A stretch of 64,000 nucleotides of DNA from Xanthomonas citri pv. mangiferaeindicae (GCA_002240395.1 CP016836.1:124001-188000); one strand, 5' to 3'; shown: positions 46,170 to 54,546, counted from the stretch's first letter. The notes: a model not told the origin generated them from the sequence alone. Made by a program: numbers and translations.

Positions 46170-46373
46170 TCAGGTCTCGCCTTCGGGCATCAGCAGCCAC
46201 AGCAGCAGGTAGACCAGTACGCCGGGAAACGCTGCAGAGAGCACCGACACCACGACATAGAGCGCGCGCACCAGTGTGGCATTCCAGTCGAACCTGCGTG
46301 CGACGCCGCCCAACACGCCGGCCAGGACGCGGTCGCTGCGGGAACGGCTCAAGCTCGGGGCGGGCGTGGACAT
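46170..46373 (-). CDS. PspC-domain small membrane protein
   Basis: About 67 residues from ATG 46373 (the open frame extends 15 codons upstream into Arg-rich sequence). It is a single PspC domain: SRSRSDRVLAGVLGGVARRF, then a DWNATLVRALYVVVSVLSAAFPG helix pair ending LLLWLLMPE. PspC domains sense inner-membrane stress with PspB in enterics. Short stand-alone forms are common in Xanthomonadaceae. It sits between phaC and the hypothetical membrane protein. Confidence 0.88.
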   Translation of the reverse strand: MSTPAPSLSRSRSDRVLAGVLGGVARRFDWNATLVRALYVVVSVLSAAFPGVLVYLLLWLLMPEGET

Positions 46374-46418
46374 CGATCGGCTCCTGGCGAACGGGAAAGA
46401 CAGCGGACGACGGCGCAC

Positions 46419-47485
46419 TCAGTCGCGCTGCGCAAGCCAGTCGCAGATGGCCGCGGGCACCTGCACCTGCGCCCGTCCGGACACGTAGATGCCGATATGC
46501 CCGCCGCGGAACGAAAGCTCGGCGTAGTCCTCGGTGCCGACCAGCCCCTGCAGCGCGCGCGATGCATCGGGCGGCACCATGTGGTCCTGCTCGGCGTAGA
46601 TGTTGAGCACCGGCATCGTCACCTGCGCCAGGTCCACCGCGCGTTCGCCAATCACCACGCTGCCGGCGACGAAGCCGTTGTCCTGGTAGAACTGGCGCAC
46701 GAACTGGCGGAAAGCCTCGCCGGCCTGGTCGGGCGAATCGAAGATCCACTTTTCCATGCGCAGGAAGTCCTCGACCGCCTTCGGATCGTCGAGGATGTCG
46801 ACCAGCCCCACGTATTTGTGCACCAGCAGCCGCCACGGCTTCATCATCAAGTAGCAGGCATTCATCATGTCGGCCGGCACGTTGCCCAGCGTCTCGACGA
46901 ACAGGTCGACATCCAGATCCCGCGCCCAGTGCGCGAGCATGTTGTCGTCGGTGTGGAAGTCCACCGGCGTGACCATCGTGATCAGGTTGCGCACGCGCTC
47001 GGGATGAAGCGCCGCATAGCTGAGTGCGAATGTCCCGCCTTGGCAGATGCCCAGCAGGTTGATCGCGGGCAGACCGGAGCGACGGCGCAGATGATCCACC
47101 GCGCCGCCCAGGAAGCGCTCGATGTAGTCCTCCAGCGTGAGGAACCGGTCGGAGCGATCGGCATAGCCCCAGTCCAGCACGTAGACGTCCTGCCCGCGCG
47201 CCAGTAGCCCGGCGACGATCGAGCGGTCGGCCTGCAGATCGATCATGTAGGGCCGGTTGACCAGCGCATAGGCGACCAGCAGCGGCGTGCGCGAGGTCGC
47301 TGCCTGCGCGCCGACGAAGCGATACAGCACGACCTTGCCGTCGCGCCAGACCTCTTCCCGGGGCGTGGCCCATAGTCCACGTCGCCGACTTCGCGCAGCG
47401 TCGTCAGGCCGGCCAGAAGCTTGCGCTGGACCCTGAGTGCCTCCTCGGCGATGCCTTCGGGCGTGATCCGCACCGGTCCTGCCAT
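46419..47485 (-). pseudogene. phaC: Class III polyhydroxyalkanoate synthase subunit PhaC, frameshifted as sequenced
   Basis: An alpha/beta-hydrolase-type synthase. The N-terminal frame (from ATG 47485, MAGPVRITPEGIAEEALRVQ) shifts at the CCC 47369-47371. With one more base it reads DYGATPREEVWRDGKVVLYRF and continues in the main frame, giving about 355 residues, the class III PhaC length. The lipase-box-like nucleophile is GICQGG (Cys about residue 150) in INLLGICQGGTFALSY. VLDWGYADRSDRFL and the catalytic FRGGHIGIYVSG His block follow. With PhaE it polymerises short-chain hydroxyacyl-CoA into storage polyester. The start is one base downstream of the phaE stop. Confidence 0.92.
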
Positions 47486-47486
47486 C

Positions 47487-48772
47487 TCAGCGCTTCCGGG
47501 TCCGCGGCTTGGCGGATGTCAGCGGTGCGGGCGCCTGCGGGATCGCCGCCGGCCAGTTCTTGGCCGTGGCCGCACGCTTGGCCGGCGCACGCTGCGCGCT
47601 CGAACGCTGCGCCGCCCCGGTCTTGCGTGCCGTCTGCCGGGGTGCGGTCTTGGCGGCTGCCTTCTTCGGCGCGCGCCTTGGCCGCGTGGGCTTGGCCGGC
47701 GCTTGGCTGGACGCGGTCGCCGGTGCGGGTGTGTCCGACACGGCCGCGTTGCGCGCCGGTCGCGCAGTGCGACGCGGCGATGCGGTCCGGACCGCGCGCG
47801 CCTTGCGCCGCGGCTCTGGCGCAGCGGGCTCCGAGTCGACCTCCTCCAGACGATCGCGCAACCGGCGCACGGTCCGCTCCAGATCGACGATCTTGCGATG
47901 CGCGCCGTCGAGTTCGCTGCGCGTGGGCAGGTCGAGCAACCGGCAGGCCTGCTCGACCTCGCGCTGCACCGCCTGGCGCAGGCGCATCTGCCGGCGACCA
48001 TCTGCGCATACGCGCTGCGGAAGCCCGGCGACAATGCAACCTCGGCATAGGCCTCTTCAGCGGCTTCGACCCACAGGTCGAACAAGGCCCGTGGCGACTC
48101 GATCGTCACGGCCTCGGCATCGAGCTCCGACAGCCGGCGCTCGAAACGTGCGAACGCGGCCTGCGAGGCCTGCAACAGCAGTCCCTGATAGGCCTGCTGC
48201 GTCTTGGGATACTCGGCGAACGCATCGAGCAGCGCCTGCCAGCGCACCTGGTGTTCGCGCGACGGCCCGAACGCGGCCCAGGGTCCGACAGCGCCCCCAT
48301 CGCCGCGCAGCGCATCGACCACGGGCTGCAACGACCGCAGCCAGCCGTCCCAGCCCTCGATGCCGGTGCCGCCCAGTCCGCCGAACATCTGTGCGAACGG
48401 ATTGGCCGTATCGCCACCCAGCGCCTCGCGCCAGGCCCGCGCGACGGTCTCGGGCGACGGGCGCTGGCCGGCAAACCCCTCGGCCATGCCCTGCATGCGC
48501 GTCCACCAGTCGCCGGCCTGCCGGTTGAAGCGCCGCAACACGTCCTCCACGCCCGCGTTACCGCTGGGCGACGGTGGCACCCAGGCCTCGAACATCGCCC
48601 GCCAGGGCTCGGACGGCCGGGCGGCCGCGCCGCTGGAGAAGCCGGCAAATCCACCCTGCGCAGCGCCGGGCATCGTGCGTTGCAATGCCGACTGCCAGGC
48701 ATCCCAGTAGCGGCGTGCGAGCTGCTCGAGTTCCTCACCCGGCTCCGCCGGGCCCCACGCATCGTTTGCCAT
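47487..48772 (-). pseudogene. phaE: Class III polyhydroxyalkanoate synthase subunit PhaE with basic tail, frameshifted as sequenced
   Basis: From ATG 48772 (MANDAWGPAEPGEELEQLA; good GGGAGCG site upstream) the frame encodes a PhaE-like helical protein with WWTRMQGMAEGFAG, FARFERRLSELDAEAVTIES and LFDLWVEAAEEAYAE. Near 47990 one base is missing; restoring it gives QMVAGQMRLRQAVQREVEQAC and a continuation to 47487, about 429 residues in all. After a coiled segment (HRKIVDLERTVRRLRDRLEEV) comes a roughly 100-residue Ala/Lys/Arg/Pro tail that resembles histone H1-like tails of phasins such as PhaF. PhaE activates PhaC. The tail is longer than I expect for PhaE and may bind DNA. Confidence 0.85.
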
Positions 48773-48866
48773 CGTTCGCTCCCGCCGCGATGGCCCGATC
48801 ATAGCAACAGCCGCGTCGCGCCCGCCGCAATCACATGACGCCTTCCCAGCCGCCTTGCGCCCTGCC

Positions 48867-49487
48867 CTAAGGCTTGGGGATACGCAGCGTCTTGCTGATC
48901 ATCAGCGACCCCGACAGCGCGAACATCAGCACCAGCGGGTGCAGCGACCACGGCCCGAGCCGCACGTCGCCCAACCACAGCGCATCGCCGATCCGACCCT
49001 GCGCTGCAGCGATCGCGAGCACCACCACCAGCAGCAGACTGCTGGGGATCGGCGTGCCCTCGAAGAACTTCACCTTGTCGCCGCCATCGGCCAGAGTCTC
49101 GGCGGTGACGTTGTAGCGGGCCAACCGGCTGACGCCACAGCCGACGAAGAAGCTGAGCACGATCCAGTCCCAACCGCCCTGCATACCGCAGGCGTAGGCC
49201 AACGCCGCCGGCGCCAGACCGAACGAGATCACGTCGGCCAGCGAGTCGAGCTCACGCCCCAGCGTGGAGGCGACCTTGCGCCAGCGCGCGATGCGGCCGT
49301 CGAGCGCGTCGAACACGAACGCCAGCGGAATCAGCGCCATCCCGATCAGCAGATCGCGCACACCGCCGTCCTGCAGGAACCGCATCGCCGCGAACACCGC
49401 GCCGGTGCCGCAGACGGCGTTGGCCAGCGTGAACCAGTCGGCCAGATGGAAGTCGCGCAGCATCGAGAAATGGCGAGGGCGGTGCAT
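48867..49487 (-). CDS. pssA: CDP-diacylglycerol--serine O-phosphatidyltransferase
   Basis: About 206 residues from ATG 49487 (MHRPRHFSMLRDFHLADWFT). The CDP-alcohol phosphotransferase signature D-x2-D-G-x2-A-R-x8-G-x3-D-x3-D is met by FDALDGRIARWRKVA with GRELDSLADVISFG downstream. Several hydrophobic helices follow. It makes phosphatidylserine, the precursor of phosphatidylethanolamine. The membrane-embedded pssA type, rather than the enteric PLD-like type, is seen. It is divergent from the SPFH operon. Confidence 0.92.
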   Translation of the reverse strand: MHRPRHFSMLRDFHLADWFTLANAVCGTGAVFAAMRFLQDGGVRDLLIGMALIPLAFVFDALDGRIARWRKVASTLGRELDSLADVISFGLAPAALAYACGMQGGWDWIVLSFFVGCGVSRLARYNVTAETLADGGDKVKFFEGTPIPSSLLLVVVLAIAAAQGRIGDALWLGDVRLGPWSLHPLVLMFALSGSLMISKTLRIPKP

Positions 49488-49561
49488 CGAGACTCCAGGG
49501 CTGGGAGGGCATTGGTATCGGTATCGTGCCGCGGTGCCGGGCAGGCGCATGTGATCGCCGC

Positions 49562-49590
49562 TTGACAGAATGATATCTCATCGATATCAC
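49562..49590 (+). promoter_or_regulatory. Promoter with embedded inverted-repeat operator
   Basis: TTGACA (49562-49567), a 17-base spacer, and TATCAC (49585-49590). Between and overlapping the -10 is a perfect inverted repeat TGATATC-N5-GATATCA (49571-49589). A dimeric repressor bound there would block RNA polymerase. GntR/YtrA-type regulators use this sort of AT-rich dyad, but which regulator acts here is not known. Confidence 0.7.
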
Positions 49591-49616
49591 TTGGAGAACT
49601 CTCTGGGAGATGCCGC

Positions 49617-50468
49617 ATGAAAGAGAATCCGATCCGCTCCTTCCCCGGCATCCCGGTGGTGGCCCTGCAACTGGTCGCGATCGCCGCGTGCGGCTGGCTG
49701 ATGCTCTCCACCGGCGGCGCCCTGCCCGTGCTGGCGGTCGTGGCCGCGCTGCTGATCGCGTTCTCCGCACTCGGCCTGTACATGGTCGAGCCCAACCAAG
49801 CCGCGGTGCTGAGTCTGTTCGGCCGCTATGTCGGTACCGCGAAGGACAACGGGCTGCGCTGGAACAACCCCTTCCTGACCAAGAAGAAGGTGTCTTTGCG
49901 CGTGCGCAACTTCGAGAGCGGCCGACTGAAGGTCAACGAGCTCGACGGCAGCCCGATCGAGATCGCGGCGGTGATCGTGTGGCGCGTGGTCGACTCGGCC
50001 GAAGCGGTGTTCAACGTCGACAACTACGAGAGCTTCGTGCACATCCAGTCCGAAGCGGCGCTGCGCGCGATGGCGACCAGCTATCCCTACGACCAGCACG
50101 AGGACGGGCAGATCTCGCTGCGCAGCCACCCGGTCGAGATCTCCGACCGGCTCAAGGAACACCTCGACGAGCGCCTGGCATCGGCGGGCGTGGACGTGCT
50201 CGAGGCGCGGATCAGCCACCTGGCCTACGCCCCGGAAATCGCCCACGCGATGTTGCAGCGCCAGCAGGCCAACGCGGTGATCGCGGCGCGCACGCGGATC
50301 GTCGCCGGTGCAGTGGGCATGGTCGAGATGGCGCTGTCGGAACTGCAGAAAAGCGGCGTGGTCCAGCTCGACGAGGAGCGGCGTGCGGCGATGGTCAGCA
50401 ACCTGCTGGTTGTGCTGTGCGCCGACCGCGGCACCCAGCCGGTGGTCAACGCAGGCTCGCTGTACTGA
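49617..50468 (+). CDS. SPFH/Band 7 (stomatin/slipin-like) membrane protein
   Basis: A 283-residue protein with two closely spaced N-terminal membrane helices (about residues 13-55) and an SPFH domain. It runs from YMVEPNQAAVLSLFGRYVGT through WNNPFLTKKKVSLRVRNFES, SPIEIAAVIVWRVVDSAEAVF and ISDRLKEHLDERLASAGVDVLEARISH to AMLQRQQANAVIAARTRIVAGAVGMVEMA, each in separate blocks. SPFH proteins form membrane scaffolds that organise proteases or lipid domains. It is the first gene of a five-gene overlapping operon behind a dyad-containing promoter, with GGGAGA before the ATG. The stop overlaps the next start (TGATG). Confidence 0.9.
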   Translation: MKENPIRSFPGIPVVALQLVAIAACGWLMLSTGGALPVLAVVAALLIAFSALGLYMVEPNQAAVLSLFGRYVGTAKDNGLRWNNPFLTKKKVSLRVRNFESGRLKVNELDGSPIEIAAVIVWRVVDSAEAVFNVDNYESFVHIQSEAALRAMATSYPYDQHEDGQISLRSHPVEISDRLKEHLDERLASAGVDVLEARISHLAYAPEIAHAMLQRQQANAVIAARTRIVAGAVGMVEMALSELQKSGVVQLDEERRAAMVSNLLVVLCADRGTQPVVNAGSLY

Positions 50469-50806
50469 TGGCCGCCCATCATGTCGTCGCGCTGGTGTTC
50501 GCGATCTTCGCGCTGCCGGCGTTCGTGTTCGCTCGCTGGCTGGGCGACGGCCGGCTGCCGCTGGCCGGCCACAGCCGCATGACCGTCCGCGACAAGGCCT
50601 TGCTCGACAGCCGGCTGGCGCGGTTGATGCGGATGGTCGGCGTGGCCACGCTGGCCACTGCGACCGGTATCGCGCTGTGGGGCGATGACGACCGCCGGCT
50701 GTCGATCTTGGCGGTGGTCATGGTGGTCGTGGTCAACGGGCTGGCGATTGCCTTCGTCTACACCGTCGCCCGCAGCAAGCGGCGCGCACGCGGCGGGCGC
50801 GGGTGA
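50468..50806 (+). CDS. Small two-part membrane protein of the SPFH operon
   Basis: 112 residues with three predicted hydrophobic helices: residues about 4-23 (HVVALVFAIFALPAFVFARW), about 57-70 (VGVATLATATGIAL) and about 80-100 (LSILAVVMVVVVNGLAIAF). A basic tail (RSKRRARGGRG) follows. I do not recognise a named family. The start overlaps the SPFH stop and its stop overlaps the next gene, so the two products are made together. It may be a membrane partner of the SPFH scaffold. Confidence 0.75.
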   Translation: MAAHHVVALVFAIFALPAFVFARWLGDGRLPLAGHSRMTVRDKALLDSRLARLMRMVGVATLATATGIALWGDDDRRLSILAVVMVVVVNGLAIAFVYTVARSKRRARGGRG

Positions 50807-51009
50807 GCCCCCGCAAGGCCTATCCGCTGCGGATCGATGCCACGGTGCTGGCCGCGGTGCAGCGCTGGGCCGATGATGAGCTGCGCAGCGTCAACGCGCA
50901 GATCGAGTACGTCCTGCGCGATGCGCTGCGCCGGGCCGGCCGGTTGCCGCCACCCGGGCCACAGCCCGATCGCACCCCATCAGCATCCAAGGGAGATTCG
51001 CATGAGTGA
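50803..51009 (+). CDS. Arc-like ribbon-helix-helix protein
   Basis: 68 residues from a GTG at 50803 that overlaps the previous stop. The core KAYPLRIDATVLAAVQRWADDELRSVNAQIEYVLRDALR in two parts shows a short strand (PLRID), then two helices with the SVNAQIEYVLRDAL element of Arc/MetJ-type DNA-binding proteins. It could autoregulate the operon through the dyad upstream, but this is inference. The Pro/Ser-rich tail overlaps the next gene by 8 bases. Confidence 0.75.
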   Translation: MSPRKAYPLRIDATVLAAVQRWADDELRSVNAQIEYVLRDALRRAGRLPPPGPQPDRTPSASKGDSHE

Positions 51010-51178
51010 GCGCTGGCAGTACAAGGTGCAGGAGATCAAGCCGGGCATGTTCGGTCTGAAGACCGAAACAGTCGAAGCCGAGCTGCAGGCGCTCGGTCAA
51101 CAGGGCTGGGAACTGGTCGACGTGGTGCAGGCCGCGCCGTGGCAACCGATGGTGTTGTTCATGAAGCGCCGGGCATGA
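51002..51178 (+). CDS. DUF4177-like small protein
   Basis: 58 residues. MSERWQYKVQEIKPGMFG, then LQALGQQGWELVDVVQAAPW and VLFMKRR. The Y-K-V strand, the L-N/G-x-x-G-W-E-L-V motif and the final hydrophobic strand with K-R-x match DUF4177, a widespread small domain of unknown function. It overlaps the RHH gene by 8 bases and the protease gene by 4. Confidence 0.85.
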   Translation: MSERWQYKVQEIKPGMFGLKTETVEAELQALGQQGWELVDVVQAAPWQPMVLFMKRRA

Positions 51179-51996
51179 ATGTCATCGCGGCGCCGCGCGT
51201 CCGCCAGGACCTGCGTGTGGCAGTGGCGCTCGCTGCGGCAGCGGCGCTGTCGACGGTCGCGGTGTTCCCCTATCTGATGCAACTCGCCCCGGGCCGGGCC
51301 GAAGCGTTGCCGGTGCCGCTGCCGGCCCTGATCGCGATCCAGGCGATGCAGATGTTCGTGCTCGCCACCCTGCTGGCCTGGGCCGGGTTGCGCATGGGCC
51401 ATCGGATCGGACTGGGTGCGCCGCTGCTGCAGCGTTGGCTCAACCGCCATGGCCAGGCGCGGCTGGCGCCGCTGCAACCCTGGCGCGCCGCCGGCCTGGG
51501 TGCTGCCGCGGCCGTGGTCGTGCTGGCCTTGTCCGCGCTGCTCGACCCGCTGCTGCTGCCTCCAGCCAAGGTCGCGATGCAGGACATCGACGGCGCGCGC
51601 AGCGCGATGTACGGCCTGCTCGCCTCGTTCTACGGCGGCATCGTCGAGGAACTGCAACTGCGACTGTTTCTGATGACCCTGCTGGCCTGGGCCTTCACTT
51701 GGCTGCTGCGACGCGACCGCGGGTATGACGGCAGCTTGCCACCCGCCGCGGCGTGGAGCGCGATCCTCGGGGCGGCGCTGTTGTTCGGTGCTGGCCACCT
51801 GCCGGCAGCGGCCGGCGTCTGGGATCTCGATGCCGGCGTGATCGCGCGCACGGTGCTGCTCAACGCGCTCGCCGGCGTTGCGTTCGGCTGGCTGTACTGG
51901 AAGCGCGGTCTGGAGATGGCGATCGTGGCCCACTTCACGGCCGATCTCGTGCTGCACGTACTGATGCCGCTGCTGATGCCGCACACGGTGCTGTGA
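51175..51996 (+). CDS. CPBP (Abi/CAAX-type) intramembrane metalloprotease
   Basis: A 273-residue polytopic protein starting at ATG 51175 (overlapping the DUF4177 stop). The three CPBP motifs are visible: EExxxR as GIVEELQLRLFLMTL (about residue 163), FxxxH as LLFGAGHLPAAA (about residue 205), and a final HFTADLVLHV with His and Asp. CPBP proteases cleave within or near membranes; bacterial members act in bacteriocin maturation or immunity and in stress signalling. As the last gene of the SPFH operon it may be held in an SPFH membrane domain, as FtsH is by HflKC. Confidence 0.88.
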   Translation: MNVIAAPRVRQDLRVAVALAAAAALSTVAVFPYLMQLAPGRAEALPVPLPALIAIQAMQMFVLATLLAWAGLRMGHRIGLGAPLLQRWLNRHGQARLAPLQPWRAAGLGAAAAVVVLALSALLDPLLLPPAKVAMQDIDGARSAMYGLLASFYGGIVEELQLRLFLMTLLAWAFTWLLRRDRGYDGSLPPAAAWSAILGAALLFGAGHLPAAAGVWDLDAGVIARTVLLNALAGVAFGWLYWKRGLEMAIVAHFTADLVLHVLMPLLMPHTVL

Positions 51997-52052
51997 GCAC
52001 CGGCGCCTGCGAGCGTCGTGCACGGCCGGGGCACGGCCGCTAAGCTCGCACG

Positions 52053-52847
52053 ATGCGTCGACCGCCTGCTGCCGTTCTCTTCAACACCCCGGACATCGAG
52101 CTGTGGCCGGCCACGCTGCTGCGTGCGCGTGCCAACCGCGATGCCCGCGTGCTTGCGCGCGCGTCGTGGGTGCTGCGGCGCAAACGCGACGGCCGCTATC
52201 TGGCCGCGCTGCTGCCCGAGGGGCTGATGCCGCTGCTGCCCGACTGGCGCCGCACCGCCGGGCTCGATGCTGCGCTGGACCTGCTCGACACATCGCCGTC
52301 CTCGATCCCCTCCACTCCGCCCGACACACTGTCGGTGGCGCGGTTGCAGACGCGCCTGGACGGCCTGGGCATCGAGGCGCACGCCTACGCCGCCCGCACC
52401 GGCCTGTCGCTGGTGCCCGAGCCGGCCTGGCTGGCCTTCGCCGGCGTCGACCGCTATCGAAGGCCACTGTGGCTGGAGGCCAAGGCGGCCCGCGCCTGGG
52501 CGCGGATGCGCGAGGCCGCATGGGGCGACGGCATCGTGCTGGAGGCGATTTCCGGCTACCGCAGCCACGACTACCAACTCGGCATTTTCGAGCGCAAACG
52601 CGCCCGCGGCCTCGATGTGGACGCCATCCTCGAAGTCAACGCCGCCCCGGGCTACAGCGAGCACCATTCGGGCAGCGCGCTCGACATCGGCACGCCCGGC
52701 GAGCCCAGCGCCGAGACCTCGTTCGAGGCGACGCCGGCGTTCGCCTGGCTGACGCGCCACGCGGCCGAGCACGGCTTTGCAATGAGCTACCCGCAGGGCA
52801 ATCCCCACGGCATCGTCTACGAGCCGTGGCACTGGCGCCACCGCTGA
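52053..52847 (+). CDS. VanY-family D-alanyl-D-alanine carboxypeptidase
   Basis: A 264-residue protein. The C-terminal half is a LAS-type zinc carboxypeptidase: EAISGYRSHDYQLGIF, then the first zinc ligands in YSEHHSGSALDIG (H-x6-D pattern, about residue 208), and the second histidine in YEPWHWRH. The N-terminal half (about 110 residues, with ARASWVLRRKRDGRYLAALLPEG) is not a family I recognise and lacks an obvious signal peptide. That is odd for an enzyme acting on peptidoglycan; a cytoplasmic or non-classically exported role is possible. Stand-alone gene. Confidence 0.85.
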   Translation: MRRPPAAVLFNTPDIELWPATLLRARANRDARVLARASWVLRRKRDGRYLAALLPEGLMPLLPDWRRTAGLDAALDLLDTSPSSIPSTPPDTLSVARLQTRLDGLGIEAHAYAARTGLSLVPEPAWLAFAGVDRYRRPLWLEAKAARAWARMREAAWGDGIVLEAISGYRSHDYQLGIFERKRARGLDVDAILEVNAAPGYSEHHSGSALDIGTPGEPSAETSFEATPAFAWLTRHAAEHGFAMSYPQGNPHGIVYEPWHWRHR

Positions 52848-52893
52848 CGCGGCCGGGCGCGTCAGCGGCGCCAGCGTGCCCGGTGACGTGGTC

Positions 52894-53262
52894 TCAGCGT
52901 CGCGGCGTGCGCAATGCCGAGATCGCGTAGAGCAGCCAGCCGAACATCGTCAGGCCACCGCCCCAGGGTGCGAACGCCGACGGCCCACCGAGCAGATGGC
53001 GCGAGACGACCGCACCGGCGAACAGCAAGGTGCCAGCCAGCAGCGCCAGCAACGCCAGTTTTGCCATCGGATCACGCAGGCCTCGCGCCAACGCTGCCAG
53101 CGCGATGCCGTGACCGAACGCGAACACCGCGGCCGCCTGCAACGCCGCACGCGCGTCGCCTTCCATCCCGTGGTTGGCGTAGGCCGCCAGTGCGACGGCC
53201 ACCCCGGCCAACAGCGCGCCGGCCGCCGCCAGGCCCGATGCATTCCCTTCGTATCTGCGCAA
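52894..53262 (-). CDS. DUF423 family membrane protein
   Basis: About 122 residues from a TTG at 53262 with GGGGGA about 7 bases upstream; the frame is open further but has no better start. Four hydrophobic helices are seen (for example AAGALLAGVAVALAAYANHG, AVFAFGHGIALAALA, LALLALLAGTLLFAGAVVS). The A-N/F-x-A-H-G-L/M element after helix 1 and the FAPWGGGLTMFGWLLYA end match DUF423 (YgdD-like). Function unknown. The neighbour downstream of the hairpin at 53316 is the SRPBCC gene. Confidence 0.85.
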   Translation of the reverse strand: MRRYEGNASGLAAAGALLAGVAVALAAYANHGMEGDARAALQAAAVFAFGHGIALAALARGLRDPMAKLALLALLAGTLLFAGAVVSRHLLGGPSAFAPWGGGLTMFGWLLYAISALRTPRR

Positions 53263-53315
53263 GACACTCCCCCTGTCCTGGGGCACCGTGACGATGCCCG
53301 GTTTCCCAACGCAAC

Positions 53316-53340
53316 ACGCCGCATCCAATGGATGCGGCGT
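53316..53340 (-). terminator. Hairpin after the SRPBCC gene
   Basis: ACGCCGCATCC and GGATGCGGCGT form a perfect 11-bp stem with loop AAT, 37 bases beyond the SRPBCC-protein stop (minus strand). A clear T-tract is lacking, but position and stability fit transcription termination. Confidence 0.55.
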
Positions 53341-53376
53341 GCGCGTGATCCTGTGTCGCGGTACGAAGACCGCCGC

Positions 53377-54546
53377 TTACGGCTGCTGGCGCAAGGTCCA
53401 GAAGACTTCGAACTCGCCGTTCTCGGTGAACGCGGCCTCGATGCCGTTGCGGTAGGACTCGTACGGACGATCGGTGACCTCGTAGCCCTGGGTCAGCGCC
53501 CAGGCACGCACGGCGTTGCGGACGTTGTCCAGCTCGGCCATGAAGCCCTTGTAGTTGGCCTTGGCAACGCGACCGCGCGGCAAGTACACATACTTCACCG
53601 GGCCCAGCAGTTCGAGGTCGGACAGCTCGGCGGCATCGGTGGCCGGGGCCTCGACCGGTGCAGCGGCAACCTGTGCATCGGCCTCACCCTCGCTGTCGCC
53701 TTCGGCCGCAGCGGCAGGCGCGGCCGGGCCGGTGCCCTTGGCGCGGACCGGCAGCGCGATATCGAAGGTGTAGGTCTCGCGGCCCAGCTCGGTGGTGATG
53801 ACGCGCAGCGGACCGGCGGCTTCCAGATCATTGGCCGCCATCGTGCGGTTGATCCACTCCAGGTTGGCCTTCATCGAATCCTGGATGACCTGGTTGTTGC
53901 GCTCCACCGCGCCGGCGCTGACGACCAGCAGGTTCTCGGCCGGACGGTCGACCGCCGCCAGATCCGACAGCGTGCTGCCCTCGACCCGATAGTCGACGTT
54001 GGGCACGGCGGCCAGCAGGTTGCCCATCTGGCCCAGGCCCAGCTTCATGTCGTCGCCGACGTTGCGGCTGACGTACAGGCCGGCGAAGCGACCGAGCAGA
54101 TCCCAGCCGTAATCGACGTTGTAGGTCTGGGTGATCTCGATGTTGCGGTTGTTGCGCCCGGTCGGCTTCAACGTGAAGGTCATCTTCTTGTTGTCGCCGC
54201 GCTGCGGATTCTCGACCGCGTAGACCACGCGCTTGTCGGGATCGGATTCGGTGATCTCCCAGTGGCCCTGGCCGATGCGCTTGTCCTCGGAGGCGTAGTC
54301 GACGCGGGCGCCGACGCCGGCATCCGGGCCGGAGAGCTTGAGCTGGACGGCGGGATCGTAGCGAGGAATCGGCGACCAGTCCTTGAAGCGACGGACGCTA
54401 TTGATCGTGTCGAACACGATCGACTGCCGACGGTTGGTCTCGACAGATTCGGTCAACGTGCGGCTGGACGGAAGCAGCACGGCCACCACCAGGAACAGCA
54501 CGGCGACGATGACGCAAGAGATCAGCAGTTCGAGCAGACGGGTCAT
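53377..54546 (-). CDS. Membrane-anchored SRPBCC (polyketide cyclase-like) protein
   Basis: A 389-residue protein. One N-terminal helix (LLELLISCVIVAVLFLVVAVLL in two parts, residues about 4-26) anchors a START/SRPBCC-like domain beginning VETNRRQSIVFDTINSVRRF with DWSPIPRYDPAVQLKLSGP, a pattern common to polyketide-cyclase-type ligand-binding domains. A second segment after residue 190 holds an acidic Ala/Glu-rich linker (about residues 275-315) before a C-terminal GyrI-like part (VKYVYLPRGRVAKANYKG to EVFWTLRQ). A bound hydrophobic ligand is likely but unknown. Confidence 0.75.
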   Translation of the reverse strand: MTRLLELLISCVIVAVLFLVVAVLLPSSRTLTESVETNRRQSIVFDTINSVRRFKDWSPIPRYDPAVQLKLSGPDAGVGARVDYASEDKRIGQGHWEITESDPDKRVVYAVENPQRGDNKKMTFTLKPTGRNNRNIEITQTYNVDYGWDLLGRFAGLYVSRNVGDDMKLGLGQMGNLLAAVPNVDYRVEGSTLSDLAAVDRPAENLLVVSAGAVERNNQVIQDSMKANLEWINRTMAANDLEAAGPLRVITTELGRETYTFDIALPVRAKGTGPAAPAAAAEGDSEGEADAQVAAAPVEAPATDAAELSDLELLGPVKYVYLPRGRVAKANYKGFMAELDNVRNAVRAWALTQGYEVTDRPYESYRNGIEAAFTENGEFEVFWTLRQQP

